A DNA stretch of 33,937 nt from Lindgomyces ingoldianus (lineage: Eukaryota; Ascomycota; Dothideomycetes; Pleosporales; Lindgomycetaceae): positions 1,972,741 to 2,006,677 of the forward strand of contig NW_022985165.1 of assembly GCF_010093535.1 (NCBI RefSeq), read 5' to 3'. This document shows positions 1 to 8,992 of the stretch, piece by piece. Both the position numbers and the translations under genes were made by a program. Within the stretch, counting starts at the first letter, position 1; every line of letters starts with the position of its first letter. The notes beneath the pieces were generated by a model. That model was not told the origin of the DNA. It saw only the letters and a program-made list of their open reading frames with translations, and did no database searches.

Positions 1-446
1 TCTAATAAGGACAAAGGCATTGCAGGCAGTGCAGGCGCTGCAGGCAAGTGCAGGCAGCGCATGCAACGCCTGCAAAAGCATGCAACGCATGCAACTATAA
101 TGTATATAGTCTTAATCCTAACTATAGCTAGGAGGTTGTGATTAATGTTTAGTTTATTCTTTATAATAGACTAAGAGGCTTAACTCCTTTCTAAAGAGAA
201 TTAAGCTGCCTTGTATATCTTGCAACATATATACCTCTAACCCTTGTCTACCTAACTGGTAACACCCTGCTACCTATACAGCAACAGGGACAAACTACAG
301 CCTGCCTCCTTAACCCTAATTATCCCTTACTCTGCCAGACAGACTGTACACCTAATCTAGCTAAGTTCTAGCCCTCCCCTTACTAATACTTACATAAGCT
401 GTTGTACTTTAGAAATTACTATTTCCCTAAAGTAAAGATTGTAACA
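1..446 (+). repeat. 5' LTR of Chromo-A (left end cut by window)
   Basis: Matches 7036-7483 along its whole length. It ends in ATTGTAACA. Compared with the 3' copy all differences seen are transitions, for example CCCCGATT to CCCTAATT near 320 and TCACT to TTACT. Positions 15-105 hold a GC-rich array of GCAGGC and ATGCAACGC-type units. The right half is more mutated than in the 3' LTR, while parts of the left half are less mutated. The true 5' boundary cannot be set because the window begins within the repeat. Confidence 0.92.
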
Positions 447-499
447 TTAATTACTACCCCTCTAAAAGTATAGCACCTCACACCTCCCTTGATATTGGC

Positions 500-3400
500 A
501 TGACAGGGACCAGTGCGGCCGGCACTAGAGAAGCCCTGTCTAGGAATAAGGAGGAACACACGCAACAAATACAATACCTCTGTTAAGAAATTAAAGCACT
601 TAAAACTTAGCTTTAATAACAACTACATGTCTAACAACTACACGCCCTCTATCTAGAAGTTGCTAAGCTCTGCAACGCCGCCAAAGAAAAAACTAGCATT
701 AAGTTAAAAAAAACATTACGCCTAACTCTACCTAAATTATTTAACAGCATAGCTAAGGATCTTAAACTATTCTTTACCTAATGCCACTTGTACATGTAGT
801 ACAACAAGGGCGCCTTCTAGACAGACAAGGAAATAATCTTATAGATAGAACTCTACTTAGAGGGACCCCTAGCTATTTAGTTCTAACTACACGCAGACAA
901 CTAGATAAAACATAAAGTAACTAGAGAAATTCCTCTTATTTACACTTAAGAAATCTTTTAAAGCATAGACGCCTTTAAGTAAGCCCTTACAACTATTTAT
1001 AGCTAGGCTAACTAAAAAGAAAAGGCAGTTAACAGAATAAACACCCTAAGACAAGGAAAGGGCACTGTCTAATTATACGCGGCACGCTTCCGCAAACAAT
1101 TAGCCATTAGCGGATAGACTAACAAAGCAGCTGTTAGAAGAATGTTCTATAATAGACTATCTAACATAATTAAAGACAAATTTATGCATTACAGCAAACT
1201 AAAGGAATTTAAAGAATACATAAAAAGGGCGACTACGTACAATAATTAGCATCGCGAACGTCTTTATAAGAAGCGCCCTGGCATGACACCTTAGAAACTA
1301 GAAGTATTCTAGAGAAGGAAGGAGACCTAACAGCCTAACAGCAAACTAATAGATCTTAGCTATGCTAAATATACACAGGGCTTAACTAAGAAAAAGAGCA
1401 AGTTCTAAAATAGTAATAAGCCGCCGCTAAGTACTAAACAACAGAAATAGCTTAAGAAAAGAGCGTGCCTTAACTATAGAAAAGTAGGACATTATAAAAG
1501 AGAATGCCTAGACTCTAGTAACTAAAAGAATAAAGATAAAGGACTAACTATAAAAGTAATACATATAGAGCAGGGTCTAACAGGACTAGAGATCTTAGAC
1601 AGACTAAATAAAAACCTCTGCTAGAGATGCAGAGGCAATTACAAATCTAATAGATGCCTAATAGAATACTAGAAAGTTAAAGTTTAGAACAATAACAGCG
1701 TATTTAAAGCACTAGAACAAGCAGCTGTCTATAAAAGATAGCAAGGCTACACGCAAGCAACTACGTACGTTGCAAACATAAAAGAAGGGAGAGAGTTATT
1801 CCCTCTAGGACAACTAATAACTAGAATCTCTGCCTAAGAACTACAATACTAATTTAACCACAGCAACTGCTAGAAATGTGGCAACACCTATAACCTATAA
1901 AATTGCAGAAAAATAATGTACAAGGTACACATTAATAACAACACAGACACCTACAGCATAATTAAAGAAATTGCTAGAACTCACTACACTGTACTAAACA
2001 GTAAGAAATAATAGAAAATGTTCTAAAAGATCTTAAACAAAGGAAAAGGCCCTAACTAGCAATGCACTCCTCTAATAACCCTAAAACCTTGCAATTAGAG
2101 GGCTAACACACCTCCCTTAGCATTAGCTATTACATAAAAAGACTTAAAAATTTAGCAACAAAACAGATACTGCATCTTATATAGAAGTAAGAGACACAAC
2201 AAGTTCTAATGTGCATACTAAAGCCACCCCTTACAAATTATACAAACAAAAAAGTACTCTAGATAGACATAGGTCTAACTAATACTAGTCTAGAATAACC
2301 TTAAGAATTGCCCCTACAATTAGTACCTATGCATTAACAAGTACTGCCTAAGACACTAGCCAACTAAACACAAAGCTGGCTAGTGGCCACACAGAATTCA
2401 GGCTAGTGAACTCACAGCTAACACACTCCCTAGAATAGCATTATCTTACAAAATGCCCTAGTGTCCCTACTGCAACACTAGAACTAAGCACAAATAAAAA
2501 CCTTAGACAAAATGCAAAAATTAAACAAACTACGCATTCTACTACTTTTAATAAAGAGCCTATTAACAAAACAACTAAATGCTGTATTATCACAAAATAG
2601 AAGATTAACACTGCACTATTATAAAATGCATAATACAGGGCTACTAAGAATACAAAGTACAATCTAACTAAATTAAAAGCTACTAAGAGGAGGCTCTTAA
2701 AGTAGAAGAGGACAACAGTATAAACTATCTAGAAGTTCCCCACAAACTCTGTACCCTTGTCGCCGTAGGCTAAGGACTAGGTAGAAGCCTGACTACAGAA
2801 GTCACCCTTACCTGCCTAGAACAAAAGTGGACAGGTCTTGCGCTAATAGACAGCAGTTGCACCTTCACAGCAATTAACTCTACGTGGGTTAACTAAAAAC
2901 AAATACCCTTTAGAACTAAAAAAAAGCCCTTTAAAGTAACTCTAGCAGACGCCTTATTAATTAAGTATAGAGTAGAATAGATACAACTTAAAACTTATAA
3001 ACTTATTATAAATGCTAAAGGGACTAGCAACTAGATATCTTTTAATATCCTTCTCTTAAGAGAAAAATACTAAATAATACTTAAGTATAACTAGCTCTAT
3101 AAACACAACCTAATAATTAACTAGCAAACTATAACTCTAGTAACAAAAGAAGACCACGCTAGAATAACATAGTTAGCCTGCCACAATAATTTATGTACCT
3201 TCTACTAACAAGCAAAAGAAGGAAGCAGATATTTCCCTAAAAAAGAAAAACTAAAGAAGTTCCCCTATTAAAAACTAGAGGCTTAGGCAGTCTGTCTAAT
3301 AAAAGAAGAACTAGAGAAAACATCCTTTAAAGAACTCTAAGAAAAACAAGACTTTAACTAGGTAAAAATCTATAGGATTGCCCACAAAACAGGAAACTTG

Positions 3401-6313
3401 CTAGAAGAATACAAAGAATACAAAGACATGTTTAAAACTCTAGAAGACCCTAGAGAACTACCCCTGCACTAGCTATAGGACCACGCCATTAACCTTAAAC
3501 CAGAACTACAGCTAAAGGCGCATAAACTCCAACCACTGACTAAAGCCTAGAAGGATGCACTACAGGAATACGTAGACAGGATGCTATTACAAGGGCACAT
3601 ATAAGAAAGCAATAGCCTAGTAGCATTAGCAGTAGTCTTTGCAAAAAAGAAAAATAGCAAAGTAAGAGTATGTTAGAATTATTAAACCCTAAATAAAAAC
3701 ACTATATAAGACTAGTATCCCCTTCTAATAATCTAGGACATTATAAACTAACTAAAAGGAACTAAGCACTTTACTAAGTTTAACGTCTAAGACAGATTTA
3801 ACAAAATAAAAATTAAACAAGGACACAAATAAATAACTGCCTTCTAAACCCCTAGAGAATTATATAAACTACTTGTTATGCCCTTTAGACTTACTAATGC
3901 ACCTGCAACCTTCTAAAGAGTTATTAACACAGCCTTAAATCTATACCTTAACATATTTGTACTTGTATACCTTAATAACATATTAGTGTATATAAAGGAA
4001 AGCTAAGATGATTACATATTAAAAGTAAAACTTATACTAGAACGCCTTAGGCAATACAGCCTACACCTTTAACTAGAAAAATGTGAATTTAACATATAAG
4101 AAACTAAATATCTAGGATTTATTATAAACTAAGATTAGATAAAAATAGACCTAAAAAAGATAGCTAAAGTACTTAAATAGCCTGTACCTAAATCTGTCTC
4201 TAAAATTAGAGGATTCCTAGGACTAACAGGTTATGTACAAAGGATAATTAAGGACTACTCTAAAATAGCGCTCTTACTTACTAATGCCACAACAAAGGAA
4301 AAAGCATCACACAAATTTTAGTAGACAACAGAGATAGACTAAGCCTTTAAAGAACTAAAGAAAATTGTTACTAGCTATCTAGTCCTCTACATGTATAACC
4401 TAACCCTTAAAACTAAAGTACACACTAACGCCTCTAAACAAGCAGAAGGAGCAGCCCTTCTACAGAAACAGGAGAACAGCTATTAGCACCTAGTAGCATA
4501 TTATTTAGCAAAGTTCGCCCCTGTGGAACAAAAGTATACCATACTAGACAAAGAACTTAAGGCTATAGTTAATGCCTATAAAAATTAGGAAGTTAAACTA
4601 TAAGGACTTAGACAATAATTTGTTATCTATACTAATTACGCTAATCTAGTAACATTCCTAACAACAAAGAAACTCTCCCTAATGCATGTATAATAGGCAA
4701 TAGAGCTAGCGCAGTTTAATTTTGTTATTAAACACGTCCCTAGAAGCAGCAATTAACAAGCAGATGTCCTTAGCAGATGTTCTAACTACTTTAATAAACT
4801 AGAAGAAGACATAGAAGAATTTGCAATCTTTAAGAAAACTAACTAAGGCCTAATATATAACAGACTAGAACCTAAAGAACTAATCTGCTCCCTAACAATT
4901 ACAGAGCACAGATAGAAAAACCTTATTAAAGAATACTATAAAGCCCTAATGTTTAGACACCCTAGGATAAGATTACTTTAAAAGAAGATAAAAAAAGTAA
5001 TTCTTAGAGACATTTTATAACTAAAGCACTTATGTACTAAGGTACTAAAGGAATGCAACCTTTGCAATAAGAACAACCCCTAAAGACATAAACTATACAG
5101 ACAACTACAACTAATTATAGCACCTAAGCAACTCTAGACTATAATAACAATAGACTTTATAACTAGACTACCACCATCCCGCGAACCTGGCACAGAAAGA
5201 CTCTGCGATATAGTCGCAGTTGTAGTTAATAAAACTACAAAGTTTGTTCTTATGTAGGCAACAGAGAAAAGTATAACTATAAAAGAATTTATGTTTAAGT
5301 TAAAAAAGAATCTCTTTGCAACTTATAAATGCCTACATATTATTATCTTAGATAGAGACAAACTCTTTACTAGCAAGTACTAGACAACTGTAATCTAACA
5401 CCTTAAAATCACCTACAAACTCTCTACAGCCTATTACCTTTAGACTAATAGACAGACAGAACAAATGAATACAGAAATAGAGAAGTACCTATAAAAATAC
5501 ATCTTGTATAAATAAACAGACTAGCCTAAATAGTTACTAATAGCTTAATTAGCTATTAATACTACATAATCTACTTCTACTAAAATAACCCTATATAAAG
5601 CAAACTTTAGCTACCCTTACAGATATAAACTTTCTAGAACCTAGCTAACAGATCTACTAGAGGCTCTAAGTTAAACAACACAGCTTTTAGAAATTTATTA
5701 AAAACTAGGCAAGGAAGCCTAACTTGCAATTAAAGCTATAGAAGCTTTAGCAAATTAACACTAATAAACAGCACTAGAAATACATCTCTATAATTATGTA
5801 TATTTAGATACTATAAACTTAAAGAACCCTTAACCAGCATAGAAACTAGCTAAGAAATAAATAGGACCCTACAAAGTTATCTAGACCCGCCTAGGAGCAT
5901 GCAAGCTTAAATTACTAAAAGACATAAAAATCTTCCTATAGTTCTATGTCTCTAAGCTAGAACTAGCACCTAAGGATATCCTGTTAGCAACCTAAGGATA
6001 GGATAAAAAGGAACTTAAATATAAAGTTAAAAAGATCTTAAATAAAGAAGGAGATTATTACTTAATAAAGTAAGTAGGATATCTAACCTGTAAGAACACA
6101 TAGAAACCTGCTACAAACTTGCAGAATGCCTAGAAGGCGCTGCAGGAGTATTACTTGCGCTTTCTAGATTAAACTATCTAGGCAAAAGTTCTTGCAACTA
6201 AGAAACGCTCTTACTAGCTAAGGATACTAGCACATTAACTAGCTGCAATGTGGGGAGCCCCTGACCTTTTAAAGCAGGTTAAGGAGGAGGAAGGCCTGCT
6301 GCTTCTGCCTTAA
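500..6313 (+). pseudogene. Chromo-A gag-pol polyprotein, RIP-inactivated, frame length intact
   Basis: A single frame of 1,938 codons runs from ATG at 500, 53 bases after the LTR, to TAA at 6311. Domains by position: Gag about 700-1300; a zinc knuckle at 1466-1507 with its second Cys read as Tyr; a Cys/His-rich stretch about 1619-2530; protease at 2849 with the active-site triplet D-S-G read as D-S-S; reverse transcriptase about 3540-4110 with YLDD read as YLNN (3968-3979); RNase H about 4430-4600 with its first Asp read as Asn; integrase about 4900-5650 (zinc finger, then Asp, Asp and Glu of the DDE triad still encoded near 5155, 5350 and 5460); chromodomain about 6015-6160. Many internal TAA/TAG codons come from Gln, Trp or Arg codons. 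It would have made the capsid and the enzymes for reverse transcription and integration. The stop at 6311 could itself be a mutated CAA. Confidence 0.93.
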
Positions 6314-6623
6314 GCGCTTTAAGCTTATCTAGAGATAAGAGGTCTCCTTCTAGATATTTTGCCCTTTAATTCTCTAACACCTTTAGCTGCTTTTAAACTT
6401 GCTCCTGCTAAGCAATAAAGAACTAAAGGCGTCTTAAGGATTTAGCCTGCTCTTGCATCTCCCTCTCCTTCTCACCCATCTTCTTCTCTGCTGCCGCCTC
6501 TAGTTCCCTGCGCAACCTCTTCTCTTCACGTTCTAAACAATCCTAGGCCGCATTAGAAACAAAAGCGTTACAATAACTACCCTTTTACACACACTCTACG
6601 CACTTGTCTAATGACAAGGACAT
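6279..6623 (-). pseudogene. Chromo-A antisense ORF: Cys-rich N-terminus plus coiled coil
   Basis: Reads on the minus strand from ATG at 6623 to TAA at 6281-6279, 114 residues with six internal TAA/TAG stops. The N-terminus has C-V-E-C-V followed by another Cys seven residues later, resembling a small zinc-binding motif. The middle is dense in Lys, Glu and Arg with heptad-like spacing, suggesting a coiled coil. The C-terminus has KYLEGDLLSLDKLKALK. The gene is convergent with pol, overlapping its last 35 bases, and its start overlaps the start of the next sense ORF by 13 bases. Homologous frames occur at the same place in Chromo-B, -C and -D. Similar short Cys/coiled-coil ORFs near fungal gypsy elements are familiar to me in general terms, but I cannot name a family or function. 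Confidence 0.7.
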
Positions 6624-7042
6624 TACGCAAGGTGTACTATGCAATTAGTAAGGACTATAGGGACGCATTTTTGTACAACAATAAGGATTAAGACAGGCAA
6701 CAGTATAAAGGCAACAATTAACAGCAGAAACATAAGAAACCTAACAAAGCATAGTTAAAAAGAATAAGCGTACGTCAGGCATTTACTAAAGGACACGCAC
6801 TAGCTAATAAGAAAACCTAACACTTGCAAAAGGAAAAACATAACAGCAAGGACGCTAACTAGGAGAAGAGCCTGCGTGTTATAGCTAACAAACAGACTGT
6901 AATAAATCAGCTCACTATCACGCACAGCCCCAAGCACAGTAGATGGAAGACAGTTAACCCTGTAATTAGCAGACCTTATAACTAAACAGAAGAGGAATAG
7001 CGCTACCTTATAGATAAATGCTTAGCAGAATGTACTGTCTAA
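6611..7042 (+). pseudogene. Chromo-A third sense ORF (basic, K/Q/N-rich), ends inside the 3' LTR
   Basis: ATG at 6611, in the same frame as gag-pol but about 300 bases after its stop, to TAA at 7040-7042; 143 codons with a handful of TAA/TAG interruptions. The product would be basic and rich in Lys, Gln and Asn. Shared stretches with Chromo-B include a QHLQ-type motif, NSKDAN, and a C-T-V ending whose stop codon lies within the first bases of the 3' LTR. I see no signal peptide or membrane segment, so it is not env-like. Codon-level agreement with Chromo-B and Chromo-C, with conservative changes, supports real coding. Function unknown. Confidence 0.66.
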
Positions 7043-7483
7043 TAAGGACAAAGGCATTGCAGGCAGTGCAGGCGCTGCAGGCAAGTGCAGGCAGCGCATG
7101 CAACGCCTGCAAAAGCATGCAACGCATGCAACCATAATGTATATAGTCTTAATCCCAACTATAGCTAGAAGGTTATAATTAATGTTTAGTTTATTCTTTA
7201 TAATAGACTAAAAGGCTTAACTCCTTTCTAAAGAGGATTAAGCTGCCTTATATATCTTACAACATATATACCTCTAACCCTTGTCTACCTAACTAGTAAC
7301 ACCCTGCTACCTATACAGCAACAGGGACAAACTACAGCCTGCCTCCTTAACCCCGATTATCCCTCACTCTGCCGGACAGACTGTACACCTGATCCAGCTA
7401 AGTTCTAGCCCTCCCCTCACTAATACTCACATAGGCCGTTGTACTTCGGAAATTACCATTTCCCCGAAGTAAGGATTGTAACA
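7036..7483 (+). repeat. 3' LTR of Chromo-A
   Basis: 448 bases starting TGTCTAATAAGG and ending GGATTGTAACA. It repeats 1-446. Its right third is almost free of RIP (keeps CpG and TCA), while its left part is slightly more mutated than the 5' LTR, so RIP hit the two LTRs patchily. A start at 7031 (TGTACTGTC) is also possible. No strong polypurine tract directly precedes it; AGAAGAGGAATAG lies about 45 bases upstream, inside the third ORF. Confidence 0.9.
7443..7470 (+). other. Hairpin near the 3' end of the Chromo-A LTR
   Basis: ACTTCGG and AAAT pair with ATTT and CCGAAGT around a four-base loop with a small CC bulge. It sits 13 bases before the LTR end. Chromo-B, Chromo-C and the small LTR element have different stems at the equivalent place. 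Confidence 0.55.
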
Positions 7484-7767
7484 CATCTTTTATAGAATTA
7501 AGCAACACCTTTTTAAAGTATCCCTAGTAGACGCTTTTTTAATAGAATTTAGCAGTAGGTAGATTAACTTAGAGACACTAGAACTTATTTTAGAAACACT
7601 AAACACTTATAACTAGAGATTACTAAGCATATTACCTTTTAAAAACAAGTACTAGGCAATACTAGGCTATAAATAGCTATAAAAGCACAACTTAATAATT
7701 AACTAGAGAGTAATAACTTTTAAAACCCCTAACTAACACGCTGCAATAACATAGTTAGCATGTTATA
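7484..7767 (+). pseudogene. Chromo-B pol fragment: downstream part of protease domain
   Basis: Frame starting near 7512 reads F-K-V-S-L-V-D-A-F-L and continues to H-N-L-I-I-N and I-T-(stop)-L-A-C, matching Chromo-A about 2929-3183 residue by residue. This is the retroviral-type aspartic protease region just after the D-S-G active site, which is not included. The left end is cut by the Chromo-A 3' LTR and the right end by foldback element FB1. Stops are TAA/TAG. It is much more AT-rich than the Chromo-A equivalent, consistent with an older insertion or more rounds of RIP. Confidence 0.8.
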
Positions 7768-8863
7768 ACGTACTTCACAGGCAAGTTGCTTACACACCTA
7801 AGTTACTTACTTTTATTAAGACCCTACTAAACTACTTTTTTTATACTAATATATTTCTAATAACACTACTTAAATGTGCTAAAAAATATTAGATATAGCT
7901 TACACTTTAAGCTTTTAAATAAAATATAAAACTTTTAAAAAAACATACTATAGCTATATATAAAGTTTTTTAAAAAATAATAAATAACTATAGCACTAGA
8001 TAACTTTTATAAGCTAATTCTATAGCTAACTTATAAAAGCTAGGTAATAATAAAAAGTAGGTAATTATTAAGACTATACTTAAGCTATATGCGCAAAGAT
8101 TTTTCTTTTAAATAGCATTTATAGCTAATATAGCTAATTCTTTACACGCTAAGTATAATTTAGGCTATGTTAGCATAAACTAGCTTAGTATGTTTAGAAA
8201 GCATTATCTAAAGCTAAAAGTAATATTTAAGTGTAGTATAACTATAAAAAAGCCTTTTATAAAAGTTCTAAAGTAATTTAAAGTAGGTTTAGCCTTATAA
8301 AAAAATATTAAAGCTAAGTATAGTATCTAAAATAATAACATATATAACTTTAGTAAAATAAGCTTTATTATAGGCTAAATATTTATTAATTATACTTATA
8401 CTTAAAACTTTACTTTAAGCTTTAAATAACACTTTATAAACATACTAGGCTAGTTTATGCTAATATAGCCTAGATTATACTTAGCGTGTAAAGAATTAGC
8501 TATATTAGCTATAAATACTATTTAAAAAAATCTTTATTTATATAGCTTAAGTATAGTCTTAATAATTACCTACTTTTTATTATTACCTAGCTTTTATAAG
8601 TTAGCCATAGAATTAGCTTGTAAAAGTTATTTAGTGCTATAGTTATTTATTATTTTTTAAAGAACTTTATATATAGCTATAGCATGTTTTTTTAAAAGTT
8701 TTATGTTTTATTTAAAAGCTTAAAGTGTAAGCTATATCTAATATTCTTTTAGTATGTTTAAGTAGTGTTATTAAAAATGCATTAGTATAGAAAAAGTAGT
8801 TTAGTAAAGTCTTAGTAAAAGTAAGTAACTTAGGTGTGTAAGTAACTTGCCTGTAAAGTACGT
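7768..8863. mobile_element. FB1: foldback element derived from the pogo transposon 5' end
   Basis: A 1,096-base near-palindrome flanked by TA on both sides. It begins ACGTACTTCACAGGC and ends with the complement. Arms are about 477 bases each (7768-8244 and 8387-8863) around a loop of about 140 bases. Each arm carries the terminal repeat plus the N-terminal part of a pogo transposase reading inward; the loop continues the left-arm frame to the first catalytic-Asp region, with the expected NFDETG reading close to NFSKIS. It cannot encode a full transposase, so it would have been mobilised by an autonomous pogo element. FB2 (19426-20525) has the same inner junction. Confidence 0.87.
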
Positions 8864-8890
8864 TAATAACTTTTATAAAATTTATAAGTA

Positions 8891-8950
8891 ACGTACTTCA
8901 TGGGCGAGTCGCTCACACACCTGAGTCGCTCACTTTTGCCAAGACCCCAC
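8891..8950 (+). repeat. Left terminal inverted repeat of Pogo-1
   Basis: Starts ACGTACTTCATGGGCG and contains GAGTCGCTCAC twice in direct orientation before CTTTTGCCAAGACCCCAC. The doubled motif has a semi-palindromic core (GAG-TCG-CTC), a likely transposase-binding pair. Nearly free of RIP. Confidence 0.85.
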
Positions 8951-8992
8951 CCTAACAAACTCTATTATAGCCCATAACAACCCGCTCTAGCA

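Larger units (their letters stand above)
1..7483 (+). mobile_element. Chromo-A: near-complete Ty3/gypsy chromovirus, RIP-decayed
   Basis: LTR retrotransposon lacking only its first bases at the left window edge. Order on the + strand: 5' LTR, gag, protease, reverse transcriptase, RNase H, integrase, chromodomain, then an antisense ORF, a further sense ORF, and the 3' LTR. Gag-pol motifs at 1466, 2849, 3968, 5155 and about 6015 all lie in one reading frame, so decay is almost purely by substitution. In-frame stops are TAA or TAG. The right flank (7484 on) is protease sequence of a related element, so Chromo-A probably inserted into Chromo-B; the left flank needed to confirm a target duplication (expected CATCT) is outside the window. 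Confidence 0.93.

Noticed and set aside
15..105. Short direct repeats resembling a CRISPR array
   Set aside because: Units are 6-10 bases, without regular spacers, and belong to an LTR in a fungal retrotransposon.
419..622. Minus-strand 67-codon frame at the Chromo-A LTR/gag border
   Set aside because: Lies opposite to the LTR end and the gag start, has no match in the other chromoviruses, and is explained by chance.
2441..2662. Minus-strand 73-codon hydrophobic frame
   Set aside because: It is the reverse of the Cys/His-rich part of Chromo-A gag-pol; AT-rich antisense frames naturally read Phe, Leu, Val and Ile.
6611..7042. Envelope gene interpretation of the third ORF
   Set aside because: It is in the env position but has no signal peptide, transmembrane segment or Cys pattern; composition is basic and hydrophilic.
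7768..8863. Possible assembly artefact producing a large palindrome
   Set aside because: A second element at 19426-20525 has the same arms, the same inner junction and its own TA duplication, so the palindrome is a real element family.
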